From the NCBI RefSeq assembly GCF_036226605.1, contig NZ_CP109000.1, positions 4,212,501 through 4,276,500 of the forward strand: a stretch of 64,000 nucleotides of DNA, in the 5' to 3' direction. This DNA comes from Streptomyces sp. NBC_00704 (GTDB lineage Bacteria; Actinomycetota; Actinomycetes; Streptomycetales; Streptomycetaceae). The translations under genes and the position numbers were made by a program. Below, in pieces: positions 1 through 8,585 of the stretch. Below the pieces are notes generated by a model. It saw only the letters and a program-made list of their open reading frames with translations. It was not told the origin of the DNA and did not search any database. Numbering within the stretch: position 1 is the stretch's first letter; each line of letters starts with the position of its first letter.

Positions 1-1793
1 TCGGGGTGGTTCTCCGCCGCCTCCGTCAGCGCCTGGGTGGCCGGGGTCTTCGCGTCCGGCGCGCCGTCCGTCTGGAAGACCACCAGGGCGGGGACGCCCG
101 CCGCGGCCTCCTTCACGTGATGTCCGACGACGGCCTCGACCGCGGCGTGGTAGCTGGTACGGCCCATGCGGCCGAGGCCCGCGTGCAGCTCGTCGATCTT
201 GTTCTCGTGGTCGGTGAGGGTCAGCTCGCCGGTGCCGTCCAGCTCCGTGGAGAAGAAGACGACGTGCACCTTGGCCTCGGGGTCGAGGTGGGCCGCGAGG
301 GCGAGGGTCTGCTCGGCGAGGGCCTGGGCGGAGCCGTCCTTGTAGTACGGGCGCATGCTCGCGGAGCGGTCCAGCACCAGGTACACGTCGGCACGGGCGC
401 CGGTGAGGCCGCTGTTCTCGAGGGCGGCGGCCGCCGCCCGGTAGGCGGTGCCGAGACCGGCCAGCGCCTCGTCGGGCAGCCGGGCGGGAGCCTGCGCGCC
501 GGCTTCGCCCGCGGCGGAGTCCTCCGCAGCCTCGGCGGAATCGTCCGCGCCCTCGGCGGAATCGTCCGCCTCGGCCGTGCCACTCTGGTCGTCGGCCGTG
601 GGAGACGTCTTCGGGGCGGCGGCCTCGTCCTCCACGACAGCCGTCTCTTCCGGCTCCTCGGCGGCGGCCGCGGGCTCGGCGGGAGCTTCCGCCTCCGGCG
701 TCGCCTGGGGCTCGGCGTCGGTCTCGGGCTCGGAGACCGGTGCCGTCGTGTCGGCGGTCGGCTCCGGTGCCGTCACCGGCTCGGGCTCGGGCTCCGGCTC
801 GGGCTCGGTGGAGGAGGCCGCCTCCGCCTCGGCTGCCGAAGGGGTGTCCGCCGTCTCGGCCTCGGCGTCAGCCGCGCTTTCGGGCTCGGGCTCGGGGTCG
901 GCCTGCGGTTCGGCGTCCGCGCCGGTCTTCGCGTCGGCGGACTCGGTGACGGCCTCGGCGTCGGTCTCGGGCTCGTCGACGTCGGCCTTGGTCTCGGTCT
1001 CGGCCTTGGTCTCGGTCTCGGCGTCGGGCTCGACTGCGGCCTCTTCGTCGGCCGGGGTCTCGACCTCAGCCTCAACCTCGGGCTCGGCGTCGACCTCGGC
1101 CTCGGCCTTGGGCTCGACCGCCGCCTCCGTGTCGGCCGCGGTCTCGACCTCAGCCTCGACCTCAGCCTCGGGCTCGGTCTCGGTCTTGGGCTCGGCCGGG
1201 GTCTCGGGCTTCGCGGCGGGTTCCGGCTGCGGCTCGGCGGCGGTCGCGCTCTCGGTCGCAGCCTCAGTCTCGGTCGCAGCCTGGGGCTCTGCCTCTGCCT
1301 CTGCCTCAGCCTCAGCCTCGGGCTCGACCTCGGTCTTCGTGTCGCCGTCTGCCTGAGCCTCGGCCTCGGCTCCGGCCTTGGGCTCGGCCTTCGCGGCCGG
1401 GCTCGGCTCGGGGTCGGCCTCCGTCACCGGCTGGGCGGTCGCGGCCGCGGGCGTGTCCGTGGTCGCCGTCTCGTTCGTGTCGGCCGGTGCGGGGGAGGTA
1501 GTGGCGGAATCCGTCGACGTCGTCTGCTTCGGGACCGTCACGTGGTCGAAGGCCGCTGCCACGAGGTCGTGTTCGTCCTGGGTCGCCGGGCGGGGCTCCG
1601 GAACCCTGGCGACCGTCGGGTCCGGCTTCGGCTCGGCCGGAGGCGTGGAGGCGGCCGGAACCGACTGCTCCTGCTCCCGTCCCTCGGCGGCGGTACGTTC
1701 CTGCGAAGGAACCTGTTCCGCACCCTCTGTCTCGGCCGTGCGCCCCTTGCGGGACCTGCCGAACGCATTCCGCAGGAGAGTGAGAATGCCCAT
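1..1793 (-). CDS. VWA-domain protein with long acidic Ala/Glu/Pro repeat (C-terminus beyond window)
   Basis: Begins MGILTLLRNAFGRSRKG, with a purine-rich stretch (gaagggt) just upstream of the ATG. About 597 codons are visible and the gene runs off position 1. After a basic N-terminus and a short conserved segment comes roughly 350 residues of low-complexity Glu/Ala/Pro/Thr repeats (nt 500-1500). A von Willebrand factor A domain follows, with the metal-ion MIDAS motif LDRSAS near residue 471. The family is common in Streptomyces and often travels with TerD/TerB tellurium-resistance-type genes, where the VWA domain is thought to bind partners through Mg2+. The acidic repeat is probably a flexible spacer. 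Function is inferred only at family level. Confidence 0.8.
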   Translation of the reverse strand, partial: MGILTLLRNAFGRSRKGRTAETEGAEQVPSQERTAAEGREQEQSVPAASTPPAEPKPDPTVARVPEPRPATQDEHDLVAAAFDHVTVPKQTTSTDSATTSPAPADTNETATTDTPAAATAQPVTEADPEPSPAAKAEPKAGAEAEAQADGDTKTEVEPEAEAEAEAEAEPQAATETEAATESATAAEPQPEPAAKPETPAEPKTETEPEAEVEAEVETAADTEAAVEPKAEAEVDAEPEVEAEVETPADEEAAVEPDAETETKAETETKADVDEPETDAEAVTESADAKTGADAEPQADPEPEPESAADAEAETADTPSAAEAEAASSTEPEPEPEPEPVTAPEPTADTTAPVSEPETDAEPQATPEAEAPAEPAAAAEEPEETAVVEDEAAAPKTSPTADDQSGTAEADDSAEGADDSAEAAEDSAAGEAGAQAPARLPDEALAGLGTAYRAAAAALENSGLTGARADVYLVLDRSASMRPYYKDGSAQALAEQTLALAAHLDPEAKVHVVFFSTELDGTGELTLTDHENKIDELHAGLGRMGRTSYHAAVEAVVGHHVKEAAAGVPALVVFQTDGAPDAKTPATQALTEAAENHP

Positions 1794-1919
1794 TTGCGCA
1801 ACCCTTCGCATGAGTTGATGCCCGTAAATCCCTGGCCAGGACGGACACGTAAGGTTAGCGGCCCCGTGCGGTGATCTTGGGCAGGGGTGAGTGTGCGGAA
1901 ACGGGGTGTGTCAATACCG

Positions 1920-1985
1920 CCTCGGCAGCCCCCCGGCAGTCCCCTCGGCAGCCCTCCTGGCAGTCCGCGGGTAGTCCCCCGCGAC
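1920..1985. repeat. Imperfect 12-bp tandem repeat (cggcagtcccc type)
   Basis: About five imperfect copies of a 12-bp unit (cggcagccccc / ggcagtccccc) lie between the VWA gene start and the stop codon of the next membrane protein. There is no coding potential. It may be a slippage-prone spacer. Confidence 0.55.
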
Positions 1986-2004
1986 CTCGCGGTGGGGGCG
2001 GTGG

Positions 2005-2913
2005 TCAGGCCCGGATGCGGGTCGGTTCCGCGGGCGGCGCGGGGGCCGGAGCAGCGGGTACGCGGCGGCCTCGCAGGCGGCGGACCACCGGGGAGCGGGG
2101 GTGGGTGAGCCAGGTCGTCGCCGCGACCGTCAGGCCGAGCGCGAGCAGCAGCCACGAGGCCGTGCGCAGGCCGGCGGTGAGCGCGTCGTAGACGGCGCCC
2201 GCGGCCGGACGGCGGGCCGCGTCGGGCAGGTCGGCCAGGGTCATGCGGCGGCCGACGGTGACGGCGAGGCCCAGGAACGCGCCGCCCAGGGCGGTGCCGA
2301 GGCCGGTCGCGGCGATCGCCCTGCGGCGGCACGCGGCGACGGCGATGCCGGCGACCCCGAACACGACGGCGGCCAGGGGCAGCCAGAAACCTGCGACGTC
2401 GAGCACGCGGTAGCCCTTCCGGAGTGCGGCCAGGTCGGCGGACGGGAGCAGCGCCACCCGGGTGTGCTCGACGGGCAGCCGCTCGGCGAACGGCACGTGG
2501 TCGGCCGTCAGCTGACGCTTGAGGGGGGCGGTCACCGTCGCCAGGTCCACGGTGACCGGACCGTCGTCGCCGTCGGCGCGCTCACCGCGCAGCGCCTTCA
2601 TCACCGCCGTGTGCGCGGCCGTGTTCCCGGCGTCCCAGGCGGTGCGGTAGGCGCGGGTCGCGGTGAACGAGCGGACGGCGTCCCGCAGGAAGACGGGGTT
2701 CATGCCGGCCTCGCGGGCCACGCCTTCGCCCACCGTGTCGGCGACGACGTCCCGTACCGCGGGGTCCGAGGCCAGCGGCGCCATGGCGGTGACGTAACCG
2801 CGGGTGTCGGTGAGGCCGTACGCCGCCCAGGCCGCGAGCGCGCCGAACGGCGTGAGCAGGCAGGACAGGGTGACGAGGACGGCCGAGAGGGCGGTCCGCA
2901 GGCGGGGGGACAC
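2005..2913 (-). CDS. Integral membrane protein, unknown function
   Basis: A 302-residue protein with about four hydrophobic segments: one near the N-terminus (LSAVLVTLSCLLTPFGAL), two adjacent ones around residues 175-225, and one near 255-280. Between the first and second lies a roughly 130-residue, probably extracytoplasmic, region rich in DPAVRD/VADTVGEG-type helices. The C-terminal tail is Pro/Arg-rich. I chose the GTG at 2913 because the in-frame 98 codons upstream (to an ATG at 3207) are Pro/Arg low complexity and abut a terminator hairpin. The longer start cannot be excluded. I do not recognise a characterised family. Confidence 0.65.
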   Translation of the reverse strand: MSPRLRTALSAVLVTLSCLLTPFGALAAWAAYGLTDTRGYVTAMAPLASDPAVRDVVADTVGEGVAREAGMNPVFLRDAVRSFTATRAYRTAWDAGNTAAHTAVMKALRGERADGDDGPVTVDLATVTAPLKRQLTADHVPFAERLPVEHTRVALLPSADLAALRKGYRVLDVAGFWLPLAAVVFGVAGIAVAACRRRAIAATGLGTALGGAFLGLAVTVGRRMTLADLPDAARRPAAGAVYDALTAGLRTASWLLLALGLTVAATTWLTHPRSPVVRRLRGRRVPAAPAPAPPAEPTRIRA

Positions 2914-3207
2914 CTCTCCAGGCAACGGTCCCGGAGCGCGGGGCGCGAGCCCGTGGCGGCCGTACGGGTGGCGCGGTTCCCGCGCCCGGTCCTCCCGCCG
3001 CCCCGCGGGGCTCGCCGCCGCCGGTCCCCGCGGTCCTCCGGTGGAGGGTTCGTCCGAACGGGTGTTTCCTGGTTCTGGGGAGAAGCCCGGTTCGGGAGTG
3101 GCGGGAGGCCGTGCCCGCGCACGGCGTGACGCCTGGGACCTCGTCGGGCGGCCGGGAGTGGACAGTCCCCGGCCGGCCGGTGAGTGGAGGGATGAGGGAA
3201 AACGCAT

Positions 3208-3234
3208 GGGCCCCGGCGTGAACCGCCGGGGCCC
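3208..3234. terminator. Perfect 11-bp hairpin terminator
   Basis: Arms 3208-3218 and 3224-3234 are perfectly complementary (GC-rich, 5-nt loop). It lies downstream of the membrane-protein gene that ends at 3298 on the minus strand. Confidence 0.7.
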
Positions 3235-3297
3235 GTGTGGTGCGTGTGGTGCGTGTGGTGCGTGTGGTGCGTGTGGTGCATGTGGTGCGTGTGAGGG
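3235..3297. repeat. 9-bp tandem repeat (gtgtggtgc)n next to a terminator
   Basis: Six near-perfect copies of gtgtggtgc (one variant starts atg) fill the whole space between the stop codon at 3298 and the terminator hairpin. Confidence 0.9.
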
Positions 3298-3744
3298 TCA
3301 GCGGATGCGGTGGCCCGCAGCGTCCTCGTGCGTGTAGTAGCGGAAGAACAGGACGAGGAAGGTGGCCGCGGCCACGGCCAGGCCCATGGCCGTGGAGCGC
3401 AGGACGCTCTCGGCGGACTGGCTGTAGAGGAGGCCCATGGCGCAGCCGGCGAACGCCGCCCACAGCAGGGCGTGCAGTTCGCGGCGCATGCGTGGGGCGA
3501 GCGCGTGGACGCCGGTCCACAGCGCCGCGAACACGAGCGCGCTCACGAAGCCGAGCAGGAGGTTCCAGCCCGTGATGGGGCCGCCGGAACGGTTGTTCGC
3601 CGCGACCCAGTAGCCGTAGACGAGCCCGGTGACGACGGCCGTCGCCCAGCTCGCGATCCGGTGGGTGCGTGCGCTGAACACGTCGGGCGTCCGGGGTCGA
3701 GCGGAAGGGGTCCGCAGTCCCTGCGCCGGTGCCGCATGTGCCAT
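3298..3744 (-). CDS. Small integral membrane protein (four TM segments)
   Basis: A 148-residue protein starting MAHAAPAQGL. This ATG is chosen because gaggagcgctc immediately precedes it; an upstream in-frame ATG lacks a ribosome-binding site. Four hydrophobic helices follow a roughly 30-residue cytoplasmic N-terminus: WATAVVTGLVYGYW, LLLGFVSALVFAALW, LHALLWAAFAGCAMGLLY and AVAAATFLVLFFRYY. It ends with a short charged tail. It lies upstream of, and on the same strand as, the other membrane protein, but a terminator separates them. Family unknown to me. Confidence 0.75.
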   Translation of the reverse strand: MAHAAPAQGLRTPSARPRTPDVFSARTHRIASWATAVVTGLVYGYWVAANNRSGGPITGWNLLLGFVSALVFAALWTGVHALAPRMRRELHALLWAAFAGCAMGLLYSQSAESVLRSTAMGLAVAAATFLVLFFRYYTHEDAAGHRIR

Positions 3745-3938
3745 GAGAGCGCTCCTCTCTCTCCTCGCCCCCGCATTCCAGGTCACACCCCGGCCGCGGC
3801 CGTGGCAAGTCGGATGACACGCCTTTCCGGGTGCGGGGCGGAGGCGGGTCGGGGATGCGGGTCGGGTGCGGGTCGTATCGGGGGCGGGCGGGGGTACGCC
3901 CGGATGCGGCCGGGGCCGGCCCGTGTTTCGCTGACCTC

Positions 3939-5351
3939 ATGGAGCCCCGCGGTCACGGCGTGCTCGACCGCCGTCCGCGGAACGGGCGCAGGGACGTCCT
4001 GCAACGCCACCAACTTCTGCGCGTCCGGGGCCGCAGCGTCACCTGGCTGGTGCCGCTCGGCGTGCTGGCGGCCATCACCTACGCCGACTTCAACACCACC
4101 GGCGAGTTCCGCATCGTCTCGTGGTGCGTGTTCGTCTCCGCGATCGCCGCCGCGCTGTGCGGGGTGTGGACGACGGCCCTGTTCGCGGTGCTCGCCCTGA
4201 TCACGTACGTCCTCAGCGACGCCGCCTGGCCGTCGGAGTACCGGGAGGGGCCGGCGGACTTCGTCCTCGTCCTCGTCGGCGGCGTGCTGTCCGTGCTGGC
4301 CGCGTCGGTCCGGGTGCGCGGGGAGCGGCGGATGCTGCACATCATGCGCATCGCCGAGACCACCCGCCGTACGGTCCTGCGCCCGCTGCCGCCGCGCTGG
4401 GGCGGTCTCGACCACGCGGCCGTCTACCTCGCGGCCGACGCCGACGCCCGCATGGGCGGCGACTTCTACGACATCCAGCCCGGACCGCACGGCACCCGCG
4501 TCCTCCTGGGCGACGTGCAGGGCAAGGGGCTGGGCGCGGTGGAGGCGGCGGCCGCGCTGCTGGGCACCTTCCGGGAGGCCGCCTACCACGAGCGGGACCT
4601 GGCGACCGTGGCCGCGCGGCTGGAGACGCGGATGCGCCGGCACCGTGCGCACACCGTGGCCCTCGGACGGGCGGACGGCGACCGTTTCGCCACGGCCGTC
4701 CTGATCGGCTTCCCCCCGACGGCGACGGCGACGGCCCCGCTCCCGACCCCGGAGGCGGCGGCCCCGACAGCCGTCCCGGACGCGCCCCCGAAGGCGGTCC
4801 CGGACGCGCCCCCGACTGCGGCGGCCTCGCCCCCGGCCCCCTTCCCGGATCCGGCCCCGGACGTGTCCCCGAGCGCGGTGCCGAGCGCGGTGCCGGACGG
4901 GTCCCCGGTCGGGGGCGCCGGGGCCGTGGAGACGGTCGAGGTGGTCGGGTTCGGGCACGAGCCGCCCCTCGCGGTGGGCGGCGAGCGGGGCGTGCGGGCG
5001 CTGCCGCACGGCGACGGGCTGCCGCTGGGGCTCGGCGAGCTGGCCGGGCAGGACGGGCCGCCGCCGGTGCTGCGGGCGCCGTTCGCCGCCGGTGAGACGC
5101 TGCTGCTGGTCACCGACGGCGTGACCGAGGCCAGGAACGGCGCCGGGGAGTTCTACCCGCTGGCCGAGGAGGTCGCGGCGGCGGTCGCCCGCGAACCGCG
5201 CACGGCCGACCCCGCCCGCCTGGTGGCCCTCGTCCGGGACGGCACGCTGCGGCACTGCGGGGGCCGGCTCGCCGACGACACGACCGTGTTCGCCGTGCGC
5301 CGGACCGCGGGCGGCGACGAAGGCCCCGTAGGGGGACGTTTGCTGTCCTGA
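3939..5351 (+). CDS. Membrane-anchored PP2C/SpoIIE-type Ser/Thr phosphatase with Pro/Ala insertion
   Basis: A 470-residue protein. Residues 33-125 hold about three to four TM segments, followed by a short helical linker and a PPM/SpoIIE phosphatase domain. That domain shows the metal-binding GGDFYD (173-178) and GDVQGKG (191-197), then GHEPP (339-343), TDGVTEA and the C-terminal DDTTVFAVR. This is the layout of Streptomyces RsbU-like phosphatases, which dephosphorylate anti-sigma-factor antagonists. Residues about 259-330 are a Pro/Ala/Asp-rich insertion (PDAPP, AVPDA repeats) inside the catalytic domain, between two core strands; most relatives lack it. The ATG has no clear ribosome-binding site, so translation may be leaderless or the start may differ. 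Confidence 0.85.
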   Translation: MEPRGHGVLDRRPRNGRRDVLQRHQLLRVRGRSVTWLVPLGVLAAITYADFNTTGEFRIVSWCVFVSAIAAALCGVWTTALFAVLALITYVLSDAAWPSEYREGPADFVLVLVGGVLSVLAASVRVRGERRMLHIMRIAETTRRTVLRPLPPRWGGLDHAAVYLAADADARMGGDFYDIQPGPHGTRVLLGDVQGKGLGAVEAAAALLGTFREAAYHERDLATVAARLETRMRRHRAHTVALGRADGDRFATAVLIGFPPTATATAPLPTPEAAAPTAVPDAPPKAVPDAPPTAAASPPAPFPDPAPDVSPSAVPSAVPDGSPVGGAGAVETVEVVGFGHEPPLAVGGERGVRALPHGDGLPLGLGELAGQDGPPPVLRAPFAAGETLLLVTDGVTEARNGAGEFYPLAEEVAAAVAREPRTADPARLVALVRDGTLRHCGGRLADDTTVFAVRRTAGGDEGPVGGRLLS

Positions 5352-5414
5352 GGCCCCCCTTCGCAGCGGCAGCGGTTACGGTGCTGAGGTACGTGATCGA
5401 CAGGGGGAGGGGCC

Positions 5415-6782
5415 ATGCGGGAGGGGATCATGCCGGGAACCGTGCTGCTGCTCGCGGCCTCGCCCATGGGCAAGGGGTGTCTGGTCGACGCGGCCTCCGT
5501 GCTGCCCGTGCTGGCCGCCGTGCCGCCCCCCGTGCTGGCCGGCGCCGAGACCGCGAACGTCGTCGAACTGGCGGATCCGCTGGAGCCGCAGGCCGTGCTG
5601 ACCCGGCTGCGGGCCGCGGCGGCCGCGCCGGGGCCGCTGACCGTGTACGTCGCCGGGCAGCTCCAGCTCGACCGCCGCCAGCGGCTGCCGCATCTCGCGC
5701 TGGCGCGCACGACGCCGGCCACCGTGCGGTACACGGCGTTGCCCTGGCACTGGTTCCGGGAGGAGCTGCGGCTGCGGCCGGCCGGGGCCACGACCGTCCT
5801 GCTGGACCTGCACGCGGACGCGGAGACCTGGGAGTGGCTGCGCGGGAACGCCCTGGACTGCGGGCCCGCGGTGACCGTGTACGGCAGGGTCGCGCCGCCG
5901 GCGGGGCGTGGCCGGCGGGCGGTGGCCGCGCCGTCGTACATGAAGGCGGTGGCGACGATACTGCGCAGCGGGGGGCGGCCCGGCCTCGACCGGCTGCACC
6001 AGATGGCGGCGGCCCGGATCGCCGGCGACGGGGAGACGGGAGACCTCGTTCTTCCCGCCCGCGCCGAACCCGCGCCGCCGGACCAGTCGCCGGTGCAGAC
6101 TCCGGCCCGGACGCCGGTGCAGGCCCGGACGCCGACGCAGGCCCGGACGCCGGTCCCGGTCCCGGTTCCCTTGCCGACGTCGACTCCGATGACGCCGCCG
6201 CCGATGACGTCACAGCCACCGTCGCCGGTGCCGGTGCCGAGGCCCGCCGACTTCGTCCCGGACCGCCTCGGCCCCTGGCCCCAGCCGCCGGGCGGGACCC
6301 CGGCCGCAGACGTGGACATGGGCGCAGACGTGGACATGGACGCCGGCGCTGCGGGCGAGGGCGATCCGCACGCCGACATCTCCGCCGCCGTGCGGTCGGG
6401 CCGGCACGCGGAGGCCGACGCGCTCGCGGCGCGGTGGGAGCGGGCGGCCGTCGTGGCGCACGGGGCGGGTTCCGAGGAGGCGTTCCACTGGGCCGAGGTG
6501 CGGGCGGACCTGGCGATGTTCGCGGGGGACGCCGAGGGCAGCTGCCGCATCTGGATGGGGGTCGCCGGCGCGCGCCTGGACGCCGGTCAGCCGGCGGACG
6601 CGCCTGCCGTGGAGGCGGCCGTGGACCGGGCGCACCACCAGTGGGGGCGGATCGGCGACGCGGCCCGCGCCCGTGAGCTGGGGCCCGCGCTGACCCGGCT
6701 GCGCGGCCGGGTGCCCGGCCGGCACGAGGGCGCGCTGGACCATGTGCAGGAACACCTGAGGCAGTTGCAGACGCAGGGGTGA
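5415..6782 (+). CDS. Conserved actinobacterial protein of unknown function
   Basis: A 455-residue protein. Two ATGs (5415, 5430) each have a gggagggg site a few bases upstream; the first is used here. Residues 1-210 form an alpha/beta domain with hydrophobic strands (TVLLLAASP, PLTVYVAGQ, TTVLLDLHAD) alternating with helices, loosely resembling a degenerate Rossmann- or caspase-like fold. Residues about 215-275 are a Pro/Thr linker (PVQTPARTP type). Residues 300-455 look all-helical and TPR-like. It lies 63 nt after the phosphatase and may share its transcript. I do not recognise the family and assign no function. Confidence 0.7.
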   Translation: MREGIMPGTVLLLAASPMGKGCLVDAASVLPVLAAVPPPVLAGAETANVVELADPLEPQAVLTRLRAAAAAPGPLTVYVAGQLQLDRRQRLPHLALARTTPATVRYTALPWHWFREELRLRPAGATTVLLDLHADAETWEWLRGNALDCGPAVTVYGRVAPPAGRGRRAVAAPSYMKAVATILRSGGRPGLDRLHQMAAARIAGDGETGDLVLPARAEPAPPDQSPVQTPARTPVQARTPTQARTPVPVPVPLPTSTPMTPPPMTSQPPSPVPVPRPADFVPDRLGPWPQPPGGTPAADVDMGADVDMDAGAAGEGDPHADISAAVRSGRHAEADALAARWERAAVVAHGAGSEEAFHWAEVRADLAMFAGDAEGSCRIWMGVAGARLDAGQPADAPAVEAAVDRAHHQWGRIGDAARARELGPALTRLRGRVPGRHEGALDHVQEHLRQLQTQG

Positions 6783-6801
6783 GGTCCGGCCCCCGCGAGG
6801 G

Positions 6802-6978
6802 TCAGCGGCGTTCCGCCGCGCCGTGCCGGACCGGGACCTCGCCGGCGGACGGGGCGCTGCCGGTGGCCGTGGCCGGGCCCGCGTTGGCCGCGGTGACCAG
6901 TGCGGCCACGGTCAGCAGGGCCGCGGCGACGGCCCTGACGCAGGGCGCGAAACGGCGTGCGGAGATGTGTCCGGACAC
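6802..6978 (-). CDS. Small secreted peptide (58 aa)
   Basis: A GTG start with gaggtagcc upstream opens a 58-codon frame. It has a basic N-terminus (SGHISARRF), a hydrophobic core (AVAAALLTVAALVTAANA) with a signal-peptidase-like Ala-x-Ala exit, and a short hydrophilic tail of about 25 residues ending AAERR. It is divergent from the XRE regulator, and both promoters would face the palindrome at 7025-7040. It is probably an exported peptide controlled by that regulator. Confidence is moderate because the frame is short. Confidence 0.55.
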   Translation of the reverse strand: MSGHISARRFAPCVRAVAAALLTVAALVTAANAGPATATGSAPSAGEVPVRHGAAERR

Positions 6979-7024
6979 GGCTACCTCGCAACGTCGGCGA
7001 CTGCGATACTCACGTCAGCCAGCT

Positions 7025-7052
7025 GTTAAGCGTGCTTAACTCGCTGTTTAAC
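7025..7052. promoter_or_regulatory. Palindromic operator in divergent XRE intergenic region
   Basis: A perfect inverted repeat gttaagc-gt-gcttaac (7025-7040) with a third half-site gtttaac at 7046-7052. It is an A+T-rich island between the small secreted peptide gene and the XRE regulator, and therefore a candidate autoregulatory site. Confidence 0.6.
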
Positions 7053-7107
7053 CTAGGGGCTGAGCCAGCCCAACGGCAAGAGGCACAGGGTGGGTTGGGG
7101 GGCCGGC

Positions 7108-8451
7108 GTGGCGGAGCGGGACGAACCGGAAATCGTCGGGCGCCGGGTGCAGCGGCTGCGCGTCGAACGGGGGCTCACCCAGCGGCAGCTCGCCGAGCCC
7201 ACCTACACCCCCGCCTACGTCTCCACGCTGGAGGCCGGCCGGGTGCGGCCCTCCGACGAGGCGCTCCGGCACATCGCCGGCCGGCTCGGCGTCGACGTCG
7301 AGGAACTGGCCACCGGGCGGCCCGCCCGGCTCGTCACCGACCTGCGGCTGCGCCTCACCGAGGCCCAGCGGGCGCTGGCCACCGGGGAGGCCGAGGAGGC
7401 GAACCGGCAGTACACCGCGCTGCTCGCGGAGGCCGAGGAGCACGGGCTGGCCGCGGAGGAGGCCACCGCGCTGCTCGGCCTCGGGGAGTGCGGCATCGAC
7501 GCGGGAGACCTCGACGCGGCCCGGAGCTGCTTCGAGCGGGCCGAACGGCGGCTCGCGGACGCCCCGCTGCCGGCCCGTGTCCCCGCCCTGCGCGGCCGGG
7601 CCGTCGCCCATTACCTCGCGGGCGAACTCCGGTACGCCGTCTACCTGCTGGAGTCCACCCTCGACGAGCTGAACCGGGGCGGGCTGCACGACCCCGACGC
7701 GCTGCTGCTGCTGTACGCCTCCGTCATCGGCCCCTACATGGACATGGGGGCGGCGGCCCGCGCCGCGCAGGCGGCCGAGTTCGCCCTGGCCCTGGCGCCC
7801 CGGGCGGGCGATCCGGCGCTCGTGGCGCGGATGCACCGGTCCGTGGCCCGGACGCTCCTCGCCGAGGGCCGGCTCGCGGAGGCCGACGCCTCGCTGGCCA
7901 AGGCCGCCGAGCTGTACCGCCAGTTGCAGTTGCGCACCGAGCTGGCCAACTGCCACTGGATGCGCGGCTACGTCTACGCCCAGAACGGCGAACTGCGTCG
8001 CGCGGAGGAGGAGTTGAGGCAGGCGCAGACCATGCTCTCCGTGCAGCGCGCCGCCCTCTACAGCAGTCAGGTCGCCGTCGAGCTGGCCGACGTGCTGCAC
8101 CGGCGGGGCAAGTCGCAGGAGGCGGCCGCGCTGCTGCACGGGGTCCTGGGGGACCTGTCCTCCGAGCGGGGGGCCGTGCACGCGGCCGGCGCCCACCGGC
8201 TGCTCGGCATCATCGCCGAGGACGCCCGGGACACGGAGGCGGCCGAGGAGCACTACGTGCGGGCGCTCAGTCTGCTGGAGCGGGCGGGGGCGGCGGGCGA
8301 CCTCGCCGATCTGTGCCGGATGCTGGGCGACCTGCTGCGGCGCACCGGGCGGGTCGAGGCGGCGCTGGACGCGTACCGCACGGGCCTCGGGCACCGCACG
8401 GCGCCGGGTTCCACGACCCTCGGCCCGGCCCCGGCCCAGCCTCCGCTGTAG
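7108..8451 (+). CDS. XRE-family regulator with C-terminal TPR array
   Basis: A 447-residue protein. Residues 1-60 hold an XRE helix-turn-helix (RLRVERGLTQRQLAE, YVSTLEAGRVRPS). The rest is a run of paired amphipathic helices typical of tetratricopeptide repeats (for example ARSCFERAERRLAD, AEEHYVRALSLLERA). This architecture resembles peptide-responsive regulators and Streptomyces BldD/WhiJ-type XRE proteins. I use the GTG at 7108 (ggggg about 6 nt upstream); a GTG at 7090 is also possible. The TPR domain suggests control by a protein or peptide ligand, and the adjacent small secreted peptide is an obvious candidate (inference). Confidence 0.85.
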   Translation: MAERDEPEIVGRRVQRLRVERGLTQRQLAEPTYTPAYVSTLEAGRVRPSDEALRHIAGRLGVDVEELATGRPARLVTDLRLRLTEAQRALATGEAEEANRQYTALLAEAEEHGLAAEEATALLGLGECGIDAGDLDAARSCFERAERRLADAPLPARVPALRGRAVAHYLAGELRYAVYLLESTLDELNRGGLHDPDALLLLYASVIGPYMDMGAAARAAQAAEFALALAPRAGDPALVARMHRSVARTLLAEGRLAEADASLAKAAELYRQLQLRTELANCHWMRGYVYAQNGELRRAEEELRQAQTMLSVQRAALYSSQVAVELADVLHRRGKSQEAAALLHGVLGDLSSERGAVHAAGAHRLLGIIAEDARDTEAAEEHYVRALSLLERAGAAGDLADLCRMLGDLLRRTGRVEAALDAYRTGLGHRTAPGSTTLGPAPAQPPL

Positions 8452-8521
8452 GCGCCGTCCGCTCGGGGCGTCCCTTTCCGTCCGCCCACACGTGCGCGTG
8501 CCGCCGGGCCTTAAGCCCACG

Positions 8522-8540
8522 GCGCGCGCCTGTCGCGCGC
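8522..8540. terminator. Hairpin terminator between convergent genes
   Basis: gcgcgcg - 5 nt - cgcgcgc perfect stem, between the XRE gene and the convergent lipoprotein gene. Repeats of caccggggct follow. Confidence 0.5.
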
Positions 8541-8585
8541 GGGGACGTGTCACACCGGGGCTCGCACCGGGGCTGACACCTGGGC

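Noticed and set aside
6..1874. 622-codon plus-strand open frame opposite the VWA gene
   Set aside because: Leu/Gly/Arg repeats mirror the acidic repeat on the other strand. The minus frame has a ribosome-binding site, a conserved N-terminus and a VWA domain.
2700..3281. Frame beginning with MHHTHHTHHT repeats
   Set aside because: It is only the 9-bp repeat read in another phase. No ribosome-binding site, and it runs through a terminator.
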